DNA of 46,454 nt from JBMOLK01 sp049325575 (GTDB lineage: Bacteria > Bacillota > Clostridia > Acetivibrionales > Acetivibrionaceae), in NCBI GenBank assembly GCA_049325575.1, contig JBMOLK010000265.1, positions 1-46,454 on the forward strand. Reading direction: 5' to 3'. Under the pieces are notes generated by a model. That model saw only the letters and a list, made by a program, of their open reading frames with translations, had not been told where the DNA came from and searched no databases. Position 1 is the first letter of the stretch. Every line of letters starts with the position of its first letter. The position numbers and the translations under genes are program-made. Below are positions 38,001 through 45,156 of the stretch, piece after piece.

Positions 38001-39315
38001 GGTAGATATAGGGCAGGCAACAGCAGCAGATATATTTGAGGTAACTATAGATAATGATGCACCAGTAGACTTCCCAATAGGAACAATTGTAGTCACATGG
38101 ACAGCTACAGATGCTAATGGTAATGTAACTATAGATACACAGAATGTAACTATAATAGATACAACAAAGCCAGTGTTAACAGTACCAGAAGATATAACTG
38201 TAGAGGCGACAGCTGTAAGAACGCCAGTTGATATAGGAATAGCAACAGCAACGGATATATTTGAGGTAACAATAACAAACGACGCACCGGTTGATTTCCC
38301 AATAGGAACAACAATAGTCACATGGACAGCTACAGATGCAAATGGCAATGTTATTACTGAAGTTCAAAATGTAACTATAGTAGATACAACAAAGCCAGTC
38401 CTAACTATACCAAATGATATAACAGTAGAGGCAACTGCTGTTAGGACTCCGGTAGACATAGGAATACCTTCAGCAACGGATATATTTGAAGTAACAATAA
38501 CCAATGATGCACCAGCTGATTTCCCGATAGGAACTACAGTGGTTACATGGACTGCTGCAGATGCAAATGGTAATGTTACTACTAAAATACAAAGCATAAC
38601 CGTAGTAGATACGACAAAACCAGTGCTAATTGTACCTGAAGACATAACTGTAGGTGCAGTTGGTCCAAGGACTCCTTTGTCAATTGGTACTGCAACTGCA
38701 ATGGACATATTTGAAGTAACAATAACCAATGATGCACCGGTTGATTTCCCAATAGGAACAACAGTGGTTACATGGACAGCTACAGATGCAAACGGTAACG
38801 TTACTACTGCTGTACAGAATGTAACAGTTATTCAGAAAGGAAAATTAAAGTTAAAGGCCTATAATAGCGACAGAAGATATAGAACCAATTCAATAAAGCC
38901 GTATATCAAGCTTGAGAATGTTGGTGATAGTGCAATTAACCTTTCTGATGTAAAGATAAGGTACTATTATACCGTAGATGGAGAAAGGAAACAGAACTAC
39001 TGGTGCGATCATGCAGCATTGAATAATCCTAATAGTTATAAGAGCATAAGTTCTTCTGTTAAGGGAACCCCTATAAAGTATGACAATATGTCAGACTGTG
39101 ATTACTATATTGAAATAAGCTTTTCCAGTGATGCGGGAACCCTTGAACCTGGAGGTACAGTTATTATTCAAAGCAGGTTTGCAAAGGAAGATTGGTCAAT
39201 CTATTATCAGACAAACGATTATTCCTTTGACAGAAGGTCATTAAACTATGCAGATAATGACAATATAACGGTATATATATCCGATGTTCTGGTTGGAGGT
39301 ACGGAGCCACAATAA
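32047..39315 (+). CDS. Giant secreted cellulose-binding repeat protein (Big-1-like, 24 HYR-like repeats, C-terminal CBM3)
   Basis: This protein of 2422 residues has no visible catalytic module. The order is: signal peptide (about 1-46, ending VVNA); a Big-1-like Ig domain (about 65-180); two Ig-like segments of the 'WNNxxVTVxLxAxDxxSGV' kind (about 215-450); 24 tandem HYR-like repeats of about 75 residues (about 452-2266, each starting PVLTVPxDITVEAT and ending ITVVDTTK); and a C-terminal CBM3 (about 2267-2420, with KPYIKLENVGDSAINLSDVK, IRYYYTVDGE and EISFSSDAG). It should extend far from the cell and bind cellulose, acting as an adhesin or long stalk. No dockerin, SLH or sortase signal is seen. 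GGAGGAATG leads to ATG 32047; it is probably co-transcribed with the amidase. Confidence 0.92.
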   Translation: MRYSKALIQVLGRHAFKKLSTTCCCLLFLLMVISLAVSFCTQVVNAAEEPQGELHAVSPIRQQMKLSQPSSVVPGGRGFMLPQTVAAKDSSGKPLAGVPVTFEVSSNDLITAVMRGYNSRVITVLTDANGYASAANTYLSYLGEGYQVYSKYAGIIQTLQVKASVPGWNIITFNVEVGTVGSNIIDNTPPFITASAKDDTGNTYIAGTWTNRSVIVHYDAKDTISDIKSCTQDQIFQNEGADQISTGTAIDSANNSASVTFGPINIDKNAPVTTAAVTKPQYGIWNNGTVTVQLNAADSTSGVESIYYKLGEGAPIKTNGSSASTEISTEGATVVSYWAVDKAGNIETAKSITVNIDKTAPTMTIIHNPEKNEKGWNNSDVTVTLTAADLYSGVKEIHYKIGETGIEQTIQGGTASFSVNKEGITSITMWAVDNVGYTSNVETKEVKIDKTLPLIEAPADIIIEATDVKSPVDIGTAYVSDVSDYILTSNNPGSFPIGSTTVTWEARDTVGNVSYDIQVITVKDTTNPVLTIPKDMVVEATGIRTPVVIGQATATDIFEVTVTNNAPMDFPLGKTQVTWTAKDANGNTVTAVQNITVVDTIKPVLSIPANIVLEATDIRTPVQIGAATATDIFDVTVTNNAPADFCFPVGTTKVAWRAADANGNVAFAEQEIRVVDTTKPVLEIPQDITIEASAQRMSLVIGQATATDIFNVTITNDAPVDYPVGTTKVTWKATDANGNITSKVQYITVTDTTKPVLTVPKDVTAEATGVSTPVQIGTATAEDIFDTTVKHNAPEVFPIGTTVVTWTATDVNGNVTTAIQNITVVDTTKPLLWVPLDITLEATAVITPVNIGTATAKDIFSTTVDNNAPEGFPIGKTEVIWTATDVNGNTTSGIQNITIIDTTKPLLTLPKDITVEATEIMTPVTIGQAAATDIFKVTITNNDPVHYPVGTTEVIWTATDVNGNVSTGVQKITVVDTTKPLLSVPLDITVEADAVRTQVAIGNAEAIDIFKVTITNDAPADFPVGTTVVTWTAADANGNISTDKQNIIVVDTTKPVLTVPEDITTEATSVSTSVYLGQATATDIFEVTIINNSPDGFPLGKTVITWTAIDANGNISTKEQSITVVDTTAPVLTVPEDITVEATKVRSPVDIGMATATDIFGIEMITNDAPIDFPLGTTVVTWTAIDVNGNVSSKAQRITVVDTTKPVVIIVPGDITAEATGLMTPVDIGELVAEDIFEVIVTNDVPYIGEPIGTNVFYFPLGTTVITWNVTDENGNGASMTQRITIIDTTKPVLTVPEDITVEAMAIRTPVDIGLATATDIFVVTIDNDAPANFPIGTTVVTWTATDANGNVTIDTQNVTIIDTTKPVLTVPEDITVEATAIRTPVDIGLATATDIFDVEITNDAPVAFTIGTTVVTWTATDANGNVSTKEQRITVVDTTKPVLTVPEDIRVEATAVRTPVIIGQATATDIFEVKITNDAPVDFPIGTTVVTWTATDANGNVTIDTQNITIVDTTKPVLTVPEDITVEATANRTPVDIGQAAATDIFEVTIDNDAPVDFPIGTTVVTWIATDENGNVTTEVQNVTIIDTTKPVLTVPEDITVEATAVRTPVDIGIATATDIFEVTVVNDAPVDFPIGTTVVIWTATDANGNVSIKEQRITIVDTTKPVLIVPEDITVEATGIRTPVDIGQATATDIFEVTIDNDAPADFPIGTTVVTWTATDANGNVTIDTQNVTIIDTTKPVLTVPKDITVEATGIRTPVDIGQATATDIFDVTIDNDAPVDFPIGTVVVTWIATDANGNVTTEVQNVTIIDTTKPVLTIPNDITVEATAVRTPVTIGQATATDIFEVTVVNDAPADFPIGTTVVTWTATDANGNVTIDTQNVTIIDTTKPVLTVPEDITVEATAIRTPVDIGQATATDIFEVTIDNDAPADFPIGTTVVTWTATDANGNVSIKEQRITIVDTTKPVLTVPNDITVEATGIRTPVDIGQATAADIFEVTIDNDAPVDFPIGTIVVTWTATDANGNVTIDTQNVTIIDTTKPVLTVPEDITVEATAVRTPVDIGIATATDIFEVTITNDAPVDFPIGTTIVTWTATDANGNVITEVQNVTIVDTTKPVLTIPNDITVEATAVRTPVDIGIPSATDIFEVTITNDAPADFPIGTTVVTWTAADANGNVTTKIQSITVVDTTKPVLIVPEDITVGAVGPRTPLSIGTATAMDIFEVTITNDAPVDFPIGTTVVTWTATDANGNVTTAVQNVTVIQKGKLKLKAYNSDRRYRTNSIKPYIKLENVGDSAINLSDVKIRYYYTVDGERKQNYWCDHAALNNPNSYKSISSSVKGTPIKYDNMSDCDYYIEISFSSDAGTLEPGGTVIIQSRFAKEDWSIYYQTNDYSFDRRSLNYADNDNITVYISDVLVGGTEPQ
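33400..38844 (+). repeat. Tandem array of 24 HYR-encoding repeats (about 225 bp each)
   Basis: Twenty-four units were counted by their PVLxxP...DTTK boundaries. Units 1-11 are diverged; unit 11 has an insertion (DVPYIGEPIGTNVF). Units 12-23 are nearly identical at the DNA level. Three unit endings (TIDTQNVT, TTEVQNVT, S(I/T)KEQRIT) alternate, which implies duplication of multi-unit blocks. The length of the array may differ between strains. Confidence 0.93.
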
Positions 39316-39368
39316 AAACAGATATAGTATAATTTAAAGGAACTTAAAATGTAACAGTCAAGTATATA

Positions 39369-39416
39369 CTAACTCCTTCCTGGTAAGAAATAAATATCAA
39401 ACTGGGGAGGAGTTAG
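39369..39416 (+). terminator. Hairpin after the giant repeat protein gene (probable terminator)
   Basis: CTAACTCCTTCC (39369-39380) pairs with GGGAGGAGTTAG (39405-39416) over 12 positions with one G-U pair. The T run after it is weak (ATCTTATT). Confidence 0.45.
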
Positions 39417-39580
39417 ATCTTATTAAAGCTGCTCTATATGTTATCTTTATAAACCTACCGAATTATAGAAAAAAATCGCTTGTTAATTATTTCCCATGAG
39501 AAAAGTAAGCAACTCGAATAGGCGGTTGTAAAACTCACTTCAACTCTTACTTTATATATGAATAACTATATTTGCTGTAA

Positions 39581-39641
39581 GATATCAAACACTTCCAAAC
39601 AAGCTTTTACTTTTTGTGCATATTTGGAAGTGTTTGATATC
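39581..39641. repeat. Perfect 19-bp inverted repeat upstream of the toxin gene
   Basis: GATATCAAACACTTCCAAA (39581-39599) and TTTGGAAGTGTTTGATATC (39623-39641) are exact reverse complements around a 23-base loop. GAGATTTTT follows. It could be a terminator, an operator, or the ends of a tiny mobile element. The toxin start codon is 48 bases downstream. Confidence 0.85.
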
Positions 39642-39689
39642 GAGATTTTTAAATATGAAATAATGCCTTGATAGAAAGGGGAACGGGCA

Positions 39690-42600
39690 ATGAATTCCAT
39701 TACAGCAACGCAGAAGCACAGTAAAAGTTCTTCCAATGAGAGCACTAAACTTTTACAAAGTTCAGTTAATGTGAGGGTTCCGGCTGTGCGAAAATCGGAT
39801 ACTATGGAAATAATACAGCGTGTCCGAAGGAATCCGAATTCCCTGACACGTGACGATATAATTCAGCTCCAAAATACTATTGGAAACCGGGCAGTTATGA
39901 AACTACTGTCTGAAATAAATAACATGCAAGAGAAGCAAAAAGACGCTAAACAGGTACAGTCTGAACTTGATACTACAAAGGTGAACGAACAGCCAAACGT
40001 ACAGGAAAAAACAAAGGAAAATACTATAGAGACTGCATCAAATAGTGAAAAAGATTTAAGGCAGGTAACCATAAAGAATGAAAAACAGCAAAAAGAAGCT
40101 GAAAACAGCGGAAACGAAAATACTGATAAACCGCGTGAAGAGAAGCCGGCAGAGGCAAAACCTGTCCAGGAGGACCAGGAAAAAGATAAGAAAGAAACTG
40201 TGCAGGTATTTGGAGAAGTAGTCGAGACTTCAGTACAAAGCCCTGAAACTCCAGTAGATAAAAATATGAAAGCAGCTCCACAAAAAGAAGAAAAGGCATC
40301 TGAAAGCGGTAAACAGACAGATAGCGCAGCAGGCGGACAACAGCAAAGTGCTCCTTCTATTGCCAACCTTGAGCTATCAAGTGGCGAAGCTATGGACAAA
40401 AAAGCTCCTTCCAAAGCTCTAAAAGTTACAATTAGTGCGGAAAACCCGGGTCAAGTTATAGAGCAACTTGTAAATGCTCCTCCAACAGCTGTGATGGATG
40501 CATATTCTCAAGCAGTATCTGTTTCTGCCGGTGCCCTTGAAAGTGAGAGGATAAAGACACAAGAAATTATCCCTGCTGTACCGACTCCAACAGGACTTGC
40601 TCCTAAGGAAGCTGCAGGTAGAGACAAAAACAAAATAAACCCGGTCAATTATGTAGCTCCAGAGAGATTTAAGAGCGAACAATCCGGCGGAAACGTTAAT
40701 AGAATAATGAGTGATTTCAATGTGAGTGCAAGTGCGGAAGACATTGAATCAAACCCGGATTCTATTATGTCGGAAGTGAATAACTACACATCACAGGCAC
40801 CGGAAATAAGTATGACTGGTGAAGCAGACCCAACACAAGTAGACGGATTTAAGAATGAGTCTGCTCAAATGGTAAAAGATGCCCAGAGAACAGAGTTGAG
40901 TCAGGTAAATAGTGAATTTGGAGAGAACAGTATATACCCACAGCCTGACAACACAGTTTTAAAAGCAAGGAAATCCATACAAGCTGTTACTCCACCTTCT
41001 GCTGAAATGCTTCAAATTATACCGGTTCCTGATGTTGTAAAATTAGAGCTGGATCAGTCACTGGCTCCCGAGCTACAAAAGAGAGTTGGAACTAAGACAA
41101 ATGAATACCAGCAAGGAAAAACAAAGTTTGATGCTGATGTTATTGCTGCAAAGACAAACACGGATTCACAGATTAAACAGTTAAAAGCTGATACAAAGGA
41201 CAAGCAGCTTACTGAACAAGCTGCGGCGAAAGCCGAAGTAGAGGGCTTAAGAGGCGAGTGGAGAAATGAAATAGATCAGGCAGTATCAGAGTATGACCAG
41301 CAGGCAGATGCAAGATCAAAGGAAAAGAGACGTGAAATAAGCGATATAAAGGAACAGAAGGAAGGCGAAGTAGAAAAAGAGCTGGATAGTGCAGAAAAGG
41401 AAGCTAACAAGGAATACAAAACTGCAAAAGAAAAGGCTGATGAGAAAAAGAAAGAAGGCGAAAAAGATAATAGAAGCTGGTTGGAGAAAGCCTGGGACTG
41501 GGCTAAAGAAAAGGTTCAACAATTTGTTGACAGCATAAAGCAGGCCATAACCTCCATATTTGATGGACTTCGTAAGGCAGTAAAATTCATACTTGATAAG
41601 GCAAAACAGGCAGTAACGGCCATTATTGAGATGGGTAGAAAACTAATCGTAGGCATCATAAAAGGACTGGGTACAATCTTGAAGGGGCTTGTAAAGATAG
41701 TATTTGCAAAGTTCCCGGCAATAGCTGATAAAATATGTGGCAAGATTGACCAGGTTGTAAACAAAGCAGTCAATGCTGTAAATAAAGCTGCGGATTTACT
41801 CAAAAAAGGTGTTTCTGCTGCACTTGATTTCTTTGCAACAACGTTAAACGGATTATTTAGCGTAATGCAGTCATTCTTCAACGGCATTATATCCGATATA
41901 GGTAAGATACTTAGAGGGGAATTTAAAGAAGTATTTGAAAAATATCTGGAAGGTGCCATAATTGCTGCAGAGATAGCAGCAGCTTTTGCATCTGGTGGCG
42001 GAAGTATACTGATTCAAATTGGGGTATGGCTTGGGAAAACACTTCCGGAGCTTTTCCAAAAGCTAAGCGCCGTAAAGAAGTTTGTTGATACCATTAGAAA
42101 TATTAAAATTGAAAATATAGTGCAGCTTTTAGAACCTGGCAAGTTAGGAGCTTTTCTGGCAAAAGGGTTGTTCGGAGAACTTCCTGGGCTTCCTGTAGGT
42201 AAGGATGAAGGAGAGGACAAGGAAAAGGAACCAGCAGGCGGACGCGAGGAAAGAGGATTATTAAAGGTCTTTAGTATACTTTCAGGTATTTTCAACTTCC
42301 TTAAAGGTGCTTATGGTAAGGTAGCAGGTGCTGTAAACAAAGTCCTGCCTATTATAAACATAACAAACAAACCTTGGTTTGAAACATTCAGTGCGATTTA
42401 TGCTGCAGTGGTAAAAGCTTTAGAGGTATTAAAGAACCCTGCACAAATGTTAGCAGAGGGCACGGGTAAACTCAAGGAATCAGTATCTGGATTCTTTAAA
42501 AGCATCAAGTCAAAAGTTGTAGAGACTGCAGAGGGACTTAAAGAGAAAATTATGCTAATAGGGAAACCGGCACAGCTTATGAAGCTTATAGCAAACAAGG

Positions 42601-43775
42601 CTGTGGACATGGTACTGAACTTTATAATTACACATCCACCGTCAGCCCTGATAAAAGCTGCTTTTAAGGTAATTGAGGCCGCTTCCGGCAAATCTGTCAT
42701 AGAGCTTGTAAGACAGCATATACCTTTTGCAGACAAGCTTATAAACAAAATAGCAGAATCAGGTCCAGTGAGGGCACTGCTGCAGCCTCTGGAACAGCCG
42801 GTGAAAAGTGTTGGCGGCATGATAGATCAGGTTTCGGAGCAGGCCGTTGGCATGGTTGATGAATCAGAGAAAAAAGCTGTCAGCAATTTCGGAAGCAGTG
42901 AAAAGCTGCTGAAGGAATTGGTGGGAAATAATTCGGGAAATAAAAGTGAAGACGGTTCAGGTTCCGGCAAAGAAGGTGGAGAAGGCGGAGAAGGCGGAGA
43001 CTTCCTCGGTTCTTTAAAGAGTGGTGTTCACAAGCGAATGATGAGATTTGGAGAACTTAATCTTTTGAAGAAGGGAACCAACTTTTTAAAGAATACAGTA
43101 AATGTGGTTAAGGGATTAATTCTTGGCCGGAAGATTAACTTTAAAATAGACAGTGAAAGCCATCAACTGTGGGTAGAAAAGCGAGGTTCAAAATTAGCTG
43201 TTATGATGGCAAGTAATGAAGAAGAAGTTTATAGAAAAATAGAGGAATTTAGAAGTCTTGTGGCGAATATAGAGGGCGATGCAAAAAAGGATTATAATGA
43301 CAAAATTGACAAACTTGTAGAAATTTATAACAAGCTTAAGTTATCAGAAACAATGAAGGATGGTGATAGGGAACAACTACTTAAGGAAGCAGCAAAACAA
43401 ATAGCTAATATTGAAAAGGCTTTAAAGGGAAGAAGAGTTAATTTCGGTGAACATTTGAGAAGCTTAATTGGTGACCCACCTAGTGGTATGATTGATCCAC
43501 ACGCGCATCACATATTATTTAAAGAAGGCCACGGAGCTACCCAAAAAGCTCTTGTCAAGGAAGGGCAGGCGTTATTAAGGAGGTATAATATAGACCCTAT
43601 TATGGGGAAAGAAAATCTTGTCTGGGCACCAAACAGAATTAAAGGACAGCATAATACTGATGCACTTAGAAATGTTGTTGATAAGCTTAAACAGGTTGAG
43701 AATGCTGGCGGTGACCGTGATGATATCGTCAAAATGCTCAGAAAGTTGGGAGAATTAGCTGCAGAGAGGAGATAA
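39690..43775 (+). CDS. Polymorphic toxin-like protein with C-terminal AHH nuclease and eCIS-cargo-like N-terminus
   Basis: This protein of 1361 residues has no signal peptide. The N-terminus contains LQNTIGNRAVMKLL (60-73), a motif I associate with proteins of extracellular contractile injection system (eCIS) loci such as DUF4157 proteins. A charged, disordered Lys/Glu/Gln-rich region follows (about 75-250), then a coiled coil (about 470-590) and long amphipathic helical segments (about 595-1080). The C-terminus has a Gly/Glu-rich linker (about 1090-1108) and an AHH-type HNH nuclease, with DPHAHH at 1269-1274 followed by the GKENLVWAPN and HNTDAL segments. The nuclease should cut DNA or RNA in a target cell. 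GAAAGGGG precedes ATG 39690 by 8 bases. An ankyrin protein follows after 7 bases and is the likely immunity partner. Delivery route is unknown. Confidence 0.82.
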   Translation: MNSITATQKHSKSSSNESTKLLQSSVNVRVPAVRKSDTMEIIQRVRRNPNSLTRDDIIQLQNTIGNRAVMKLLSEINNMQEKQKDAKQVQSELDTTKVNEQPNVQEKTKENTIETASNSEKDLRQVTIKNEKQQKEAENSGNENTDKPREEKPAEAKPVQEDQEKDKKETVQVFGEVVETSVQSPETPVDKNMKAAPQKEEKASESGKQTDSAAGGQQQSAPSIANLELSSGEAMDKKAPSKALKVTISAENPGQVIEQLVNAPPTAVMDAYSQAVSVSAGALESERIKTQEIIPAVPTPTGLAPKEAAGRDKNKINPVNYVAPERFKSEQSGGNVNRIMSDFNVSASAEDIESNPDSIMSEVNNYTSQAPEISMTGEADPTQVDGFKNESAQMVKDAQRTELSQVNSEFGENSIYPQPDNTVLKARKSIQAVTPPSAEMLQIIPVPDVVKLELDQSLAPELQKRVGTKTNEYQQGKTKFDADVIAAKTNTDSQIKQLKADTKDKQLTEQAAAKAEVEGLRGEWRNEIDQAVSEYDQQADARSKEKRREISDIKEQKEGEVEKELDSAEKEANKEYKTAKEKADEKKKEGEKDNRSWLEKAWDWAKEKVQQFVDSIKQAITSIFDGLRKAVKFILDKAKQAVTAIIEMGRKLIVGIIKGLGTILKGLVKIVFAKFPAIADKICGKIDQVVNKAVNAVNKAADLLKKGVSAALDFFATTLNGLFSVMQSFFNGIISDIGKILRGEFKEVFEKYLEGAIIAAEIAAAFASGGGSILIQIGVWLGKTLPELFQKLSAVKKFVDTIRNIKIENIVQLLEPGKLGAFLAKGLFGELPGLPVGKDEGEDKEKEPAGGREERGLLKVFSILSGIFNFLKGAYGKVAGAVNKVLPIINITNKPWFETFSAIYAAVVKALEVLKNPAQMLAEGTGKLKESVSGFFKSIKSKVVETAEGLKEKIMLIGKPAQLMKLIANKAVDMVLNFIITHPPSALIKAAFKVIEAASGKSVIELVRQHIPFADKLINKIAESGPVRALLQPLEQPVKSVGGMIDQVSEQAVGMVDESEKKAVSNFGSSEKLLKELVGNNSGNKSEDGSGSGKEGGEGGEGGDFLGSLKSGVHKRMMRFGELNLLKKGTNFLKNTVNVVKGLILGRKINFKIDSESHQLWVEKRGSKLAVMMASNEEEVYRKIEEFRSLVANIEGDAKKDYNDKIDKLVEIYNKLKLSETMKDGDREQLLKEAAKQIANIEKALKGRRVNFGEHLRSLIGDPPSGMIDPHAHHILFKEGHGATQKALVKEGQALLRRYNIDPIMGKENLVWAPNRIKGQHNTDALRNVVDKLKQVENAGGDRDDIVKMLRKLGELAAERR

Positions 43776-43782
43776 AAAGAAT

Positions 43783-44280
43783 ATGGATAATGTACAGATT
43801 GCTAAGGAAATTCGTACTGCTATCAAGCAAGGCAATGTCGAAAGGGTTAAGACATTAATTGGTTCTGATGTTGAACGTTTAAATATGATGACACCATTTG
43901 GAACTTGGCTACATGTTGCTGCATCAGAAGGAAAGCTTGAAATTGTGAAGTGCCTTATAGAGTTAGGCGCTGACGTAAATAGGCGTGGTGGTGTATTTGA
44001 CGCTGGGGCAATAAAGGAGGCGGCTTCTGAAGGTCACATAGAGATTGTTAAGTATCTGCTGTCCTGTGGAGCTGAAATGGATATGAGCGAACCGGAAAGG
44101 AATCCATTGTTTGGTGCAATTTACGGGGGGCATGTAGATGTTGCAAGGCTTTTGATCGAAAGTGGTATTGACATTAATGTTAAATACACCGGAAAATCCA
44201 TGAAGAATATGGATGCATATGCCTTTGCTATCGAAAGAGGTCAAAAAGAAATTGCTTCATTATTAGAAGCTAAGCTATAA
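43783..44280 (+). CDS. Ankyrin-repeat protein, candidate immunity protein of the AHH toxin
   Basis: This cytoplasmic protein of 165 residues has about four ankyrin repeats: TPFGTWLHVAASEGKLEIVK, LIELGADVN, IKEAASEGHIEIVKYLLSCG and NPLFGAIYGGHVDVARLLIE. There is no signal peptide. GAGGAGAT, formed by the end of the toxin gene, precedes ATG 43783. The gap after the toxin stop is only 7 bases, so the two are co-transcribed. Ankyrin proteins are an established class of immunity proteins next to polymorphic toxins, which supports binding and blocking of the AHH nuclease. That function is inferred from position. Confidence 0.82.
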   Translation: MDNVQIAKEIRTAIKQGNVERVKTLIGSDVERLNMMTPFGTWLHVAASEGKLEIVKCLIELGADVNRRGGVFDAGAIKEAASEGHIEIVKYLLSCGAEMDMSEPERNPLFGAIYGGHVDVARLLIESGIDINVKYTGKSMKNMDAYAFAIERGQKEIASLLEAKL

Positions 44281-44290
44281 ATTTAAAAGT

Positions 44291-44323
44291 GAGAGTCAAG
44301 GAACCGTCCCTTGACTCTCTTTT
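44291..44323. repeat. REP element upstream of the RAYT gene (also a likely terminator)
   Basis: GAGAGTCAAGG (44291-44301) and CCTTGACTCTC (44309-44319) form a perfect 11-bp stem around AACCGTC, followed by TTTT. It lies 10 bases after the ankyrin gene stop and 39 bases before the RAYT start. The core is shared with the repeats at 16604-16678 and 45155-45197. Confidence 0.88.
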
Positions 44324-44358
44324 ATCTTACCGGCATAATATAGTTAGGGGTGGTTATT

Positions 44359-45156
44359 ATGCCGAGGCAAAAAAGAAGAATAAGCAAGAGTAGTACATAT
44401 CATGTTATGATCCGGGGAAACGAAAGAAAGAAATTATTTTTTGATGATGAAGACCGTGCCAGATTTATTAATATCCTTTATGACAAAAGCAAGGACAATA
44501 GGTACATTATATATGCTTATTGCCTTATGGATAATCATGTCCATCTTCTTATAAATGAAGGCAGTGAAAGCATTTCTACCATAATGAAAAGAATCAATGT
44601 AAGCTATGCCTATTACTTTAACAGGAAATATGGAAGGATAGGACATCTGTTTCAAGACCGTTTCAAAAGTGAAGCTGTAGAAGATGATGCTTATTTGTTG
44701 GCTGCTATAAGGTATATACATAATAATCCTGTAAAAGCCAGTATTGTTAATGATGCAATCAATTACAGGTGGAGCAGCTACCATTTATATATTAAAGGTA
44801 ATCAGAATTTGGGTACTATTGACACAGATTATATACTTGAAATTTTTTCAAAAGATAAGGCTAAAGCAATAAGACAATTTATCGAGTTTACCAGCAAGTC
44901 AAATGACGATAGATTCATAGAATATATTGAAGAAGATTATACCGGGAAGTCTATTTTTAACGAAAAGGATGCTAAAGTGTTTATATTGAGCTATTTGAAC
45001 GAAAGTAAAATCACATTGGAAGATCTTAAGGACAAATCAAATATTAAACTGCGAAATAAACTGATACTTTATCTAAAGAACAATTCAACATTATCGATCA
45101 GGCAGATAGCAGATAATTTGGCTTTAAACAGAAATATAATTCAAAGGACAAAATGA
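44359..45156 (+). CDS. REP-associated tyrosine transposase (RAYT, Y1/HUH family)
   Basis: This single-strand DNA transposase-like protein has 265 residues. The HUH motif NHVHLL (His-x-His) and the downstream catalytic Tyr in YIHNNPVKA are both present. The start MPRQKRRISKSSTYHVMIRG is typical of IS200-related Y1 proteins of the RAYT branch. A C-terminal helical extension (about 180-265) ends in an HTH-like segment (LSIRQIADNLALNRNIIQ). ATG 44359 is chosen because AGGGGTGG lies 5 bases upstream; GTG 44350 is inside that site. The gene is bracketed by REP palindromes, and its stop codon overlaps one. RAYTs are usually single-copy, domesticated enzymes that move REPs in trans. Confidence 0.92.
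   Translation: MPRQKRRISKSSTYHVMIRGNERKKLFFDDEDRARFINILYDKSKDNRYIIYAYCLMDNHVHLLINEGSESISTIMKRINVSYAYYFNRKYGRIGHLFQDRFKSEAVEDDAYLLAAIRYIHNNPVKASIVNDAINYRWSSYHLYIKGNQNLGTIDTDYILEIFSKDKAKAIRQFIEFTSKSNDDRFIEYIEEDYTGKSIFNEKDAKVFILSYLNESKITLEDLKDKSNIKLRNKLILYLKNNSTLSIRQIADNLALNRNIIQRTK

Larger units (their letters stand above)
39316..39689. other. Intergenic region with two long hairpins, no gene seen
   Basis: This 374-base region contains a 12-bp hairpin (39369-39416), likely the end of the giant protein transcript, and a perfect 19-bp inverted repeat (39581-39641) before the toxin gene. A short open frame of 37 codons over the second hairpin has no ribosome binding site. Confidence 0.6.

Noticed and set aside
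33498..38729. Series of long open frames on the minus strand opposite the HYR repeats (60-300 residues)
   Set aside because: They recur with the period of the repeat unit, have Thr/Val-rich repetitive content, and lack ribosome binding sites. They are antisense shadows of the repetitive coding sequence.
33400..38844. Could the regular 225-bp array be a CRISPR or satellite DNA?
   Set aside because: The units keep one continuous open frame and encode a clear Ig-like HYR pattern. There are no unique spacers of constant size between identical short repeats.
39558..39671. Open frame of 37 codons (MNNYICCKISN...) across the 19-bp inverted repeat
   Set aside because: There is no ribosome binding site before the ATG, and the frame runs through both hairpin arms, so it is most likely a coincidence.
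39690..43775. Reading the long helical protein as a phage tape-measure protein
   Set aside because: The C-terminal AHH nuclease, the Gly/Glu-rich linker before it and the adjacent ankyrin gene indicate a polymorphic toxin. No tail genes are nearby.
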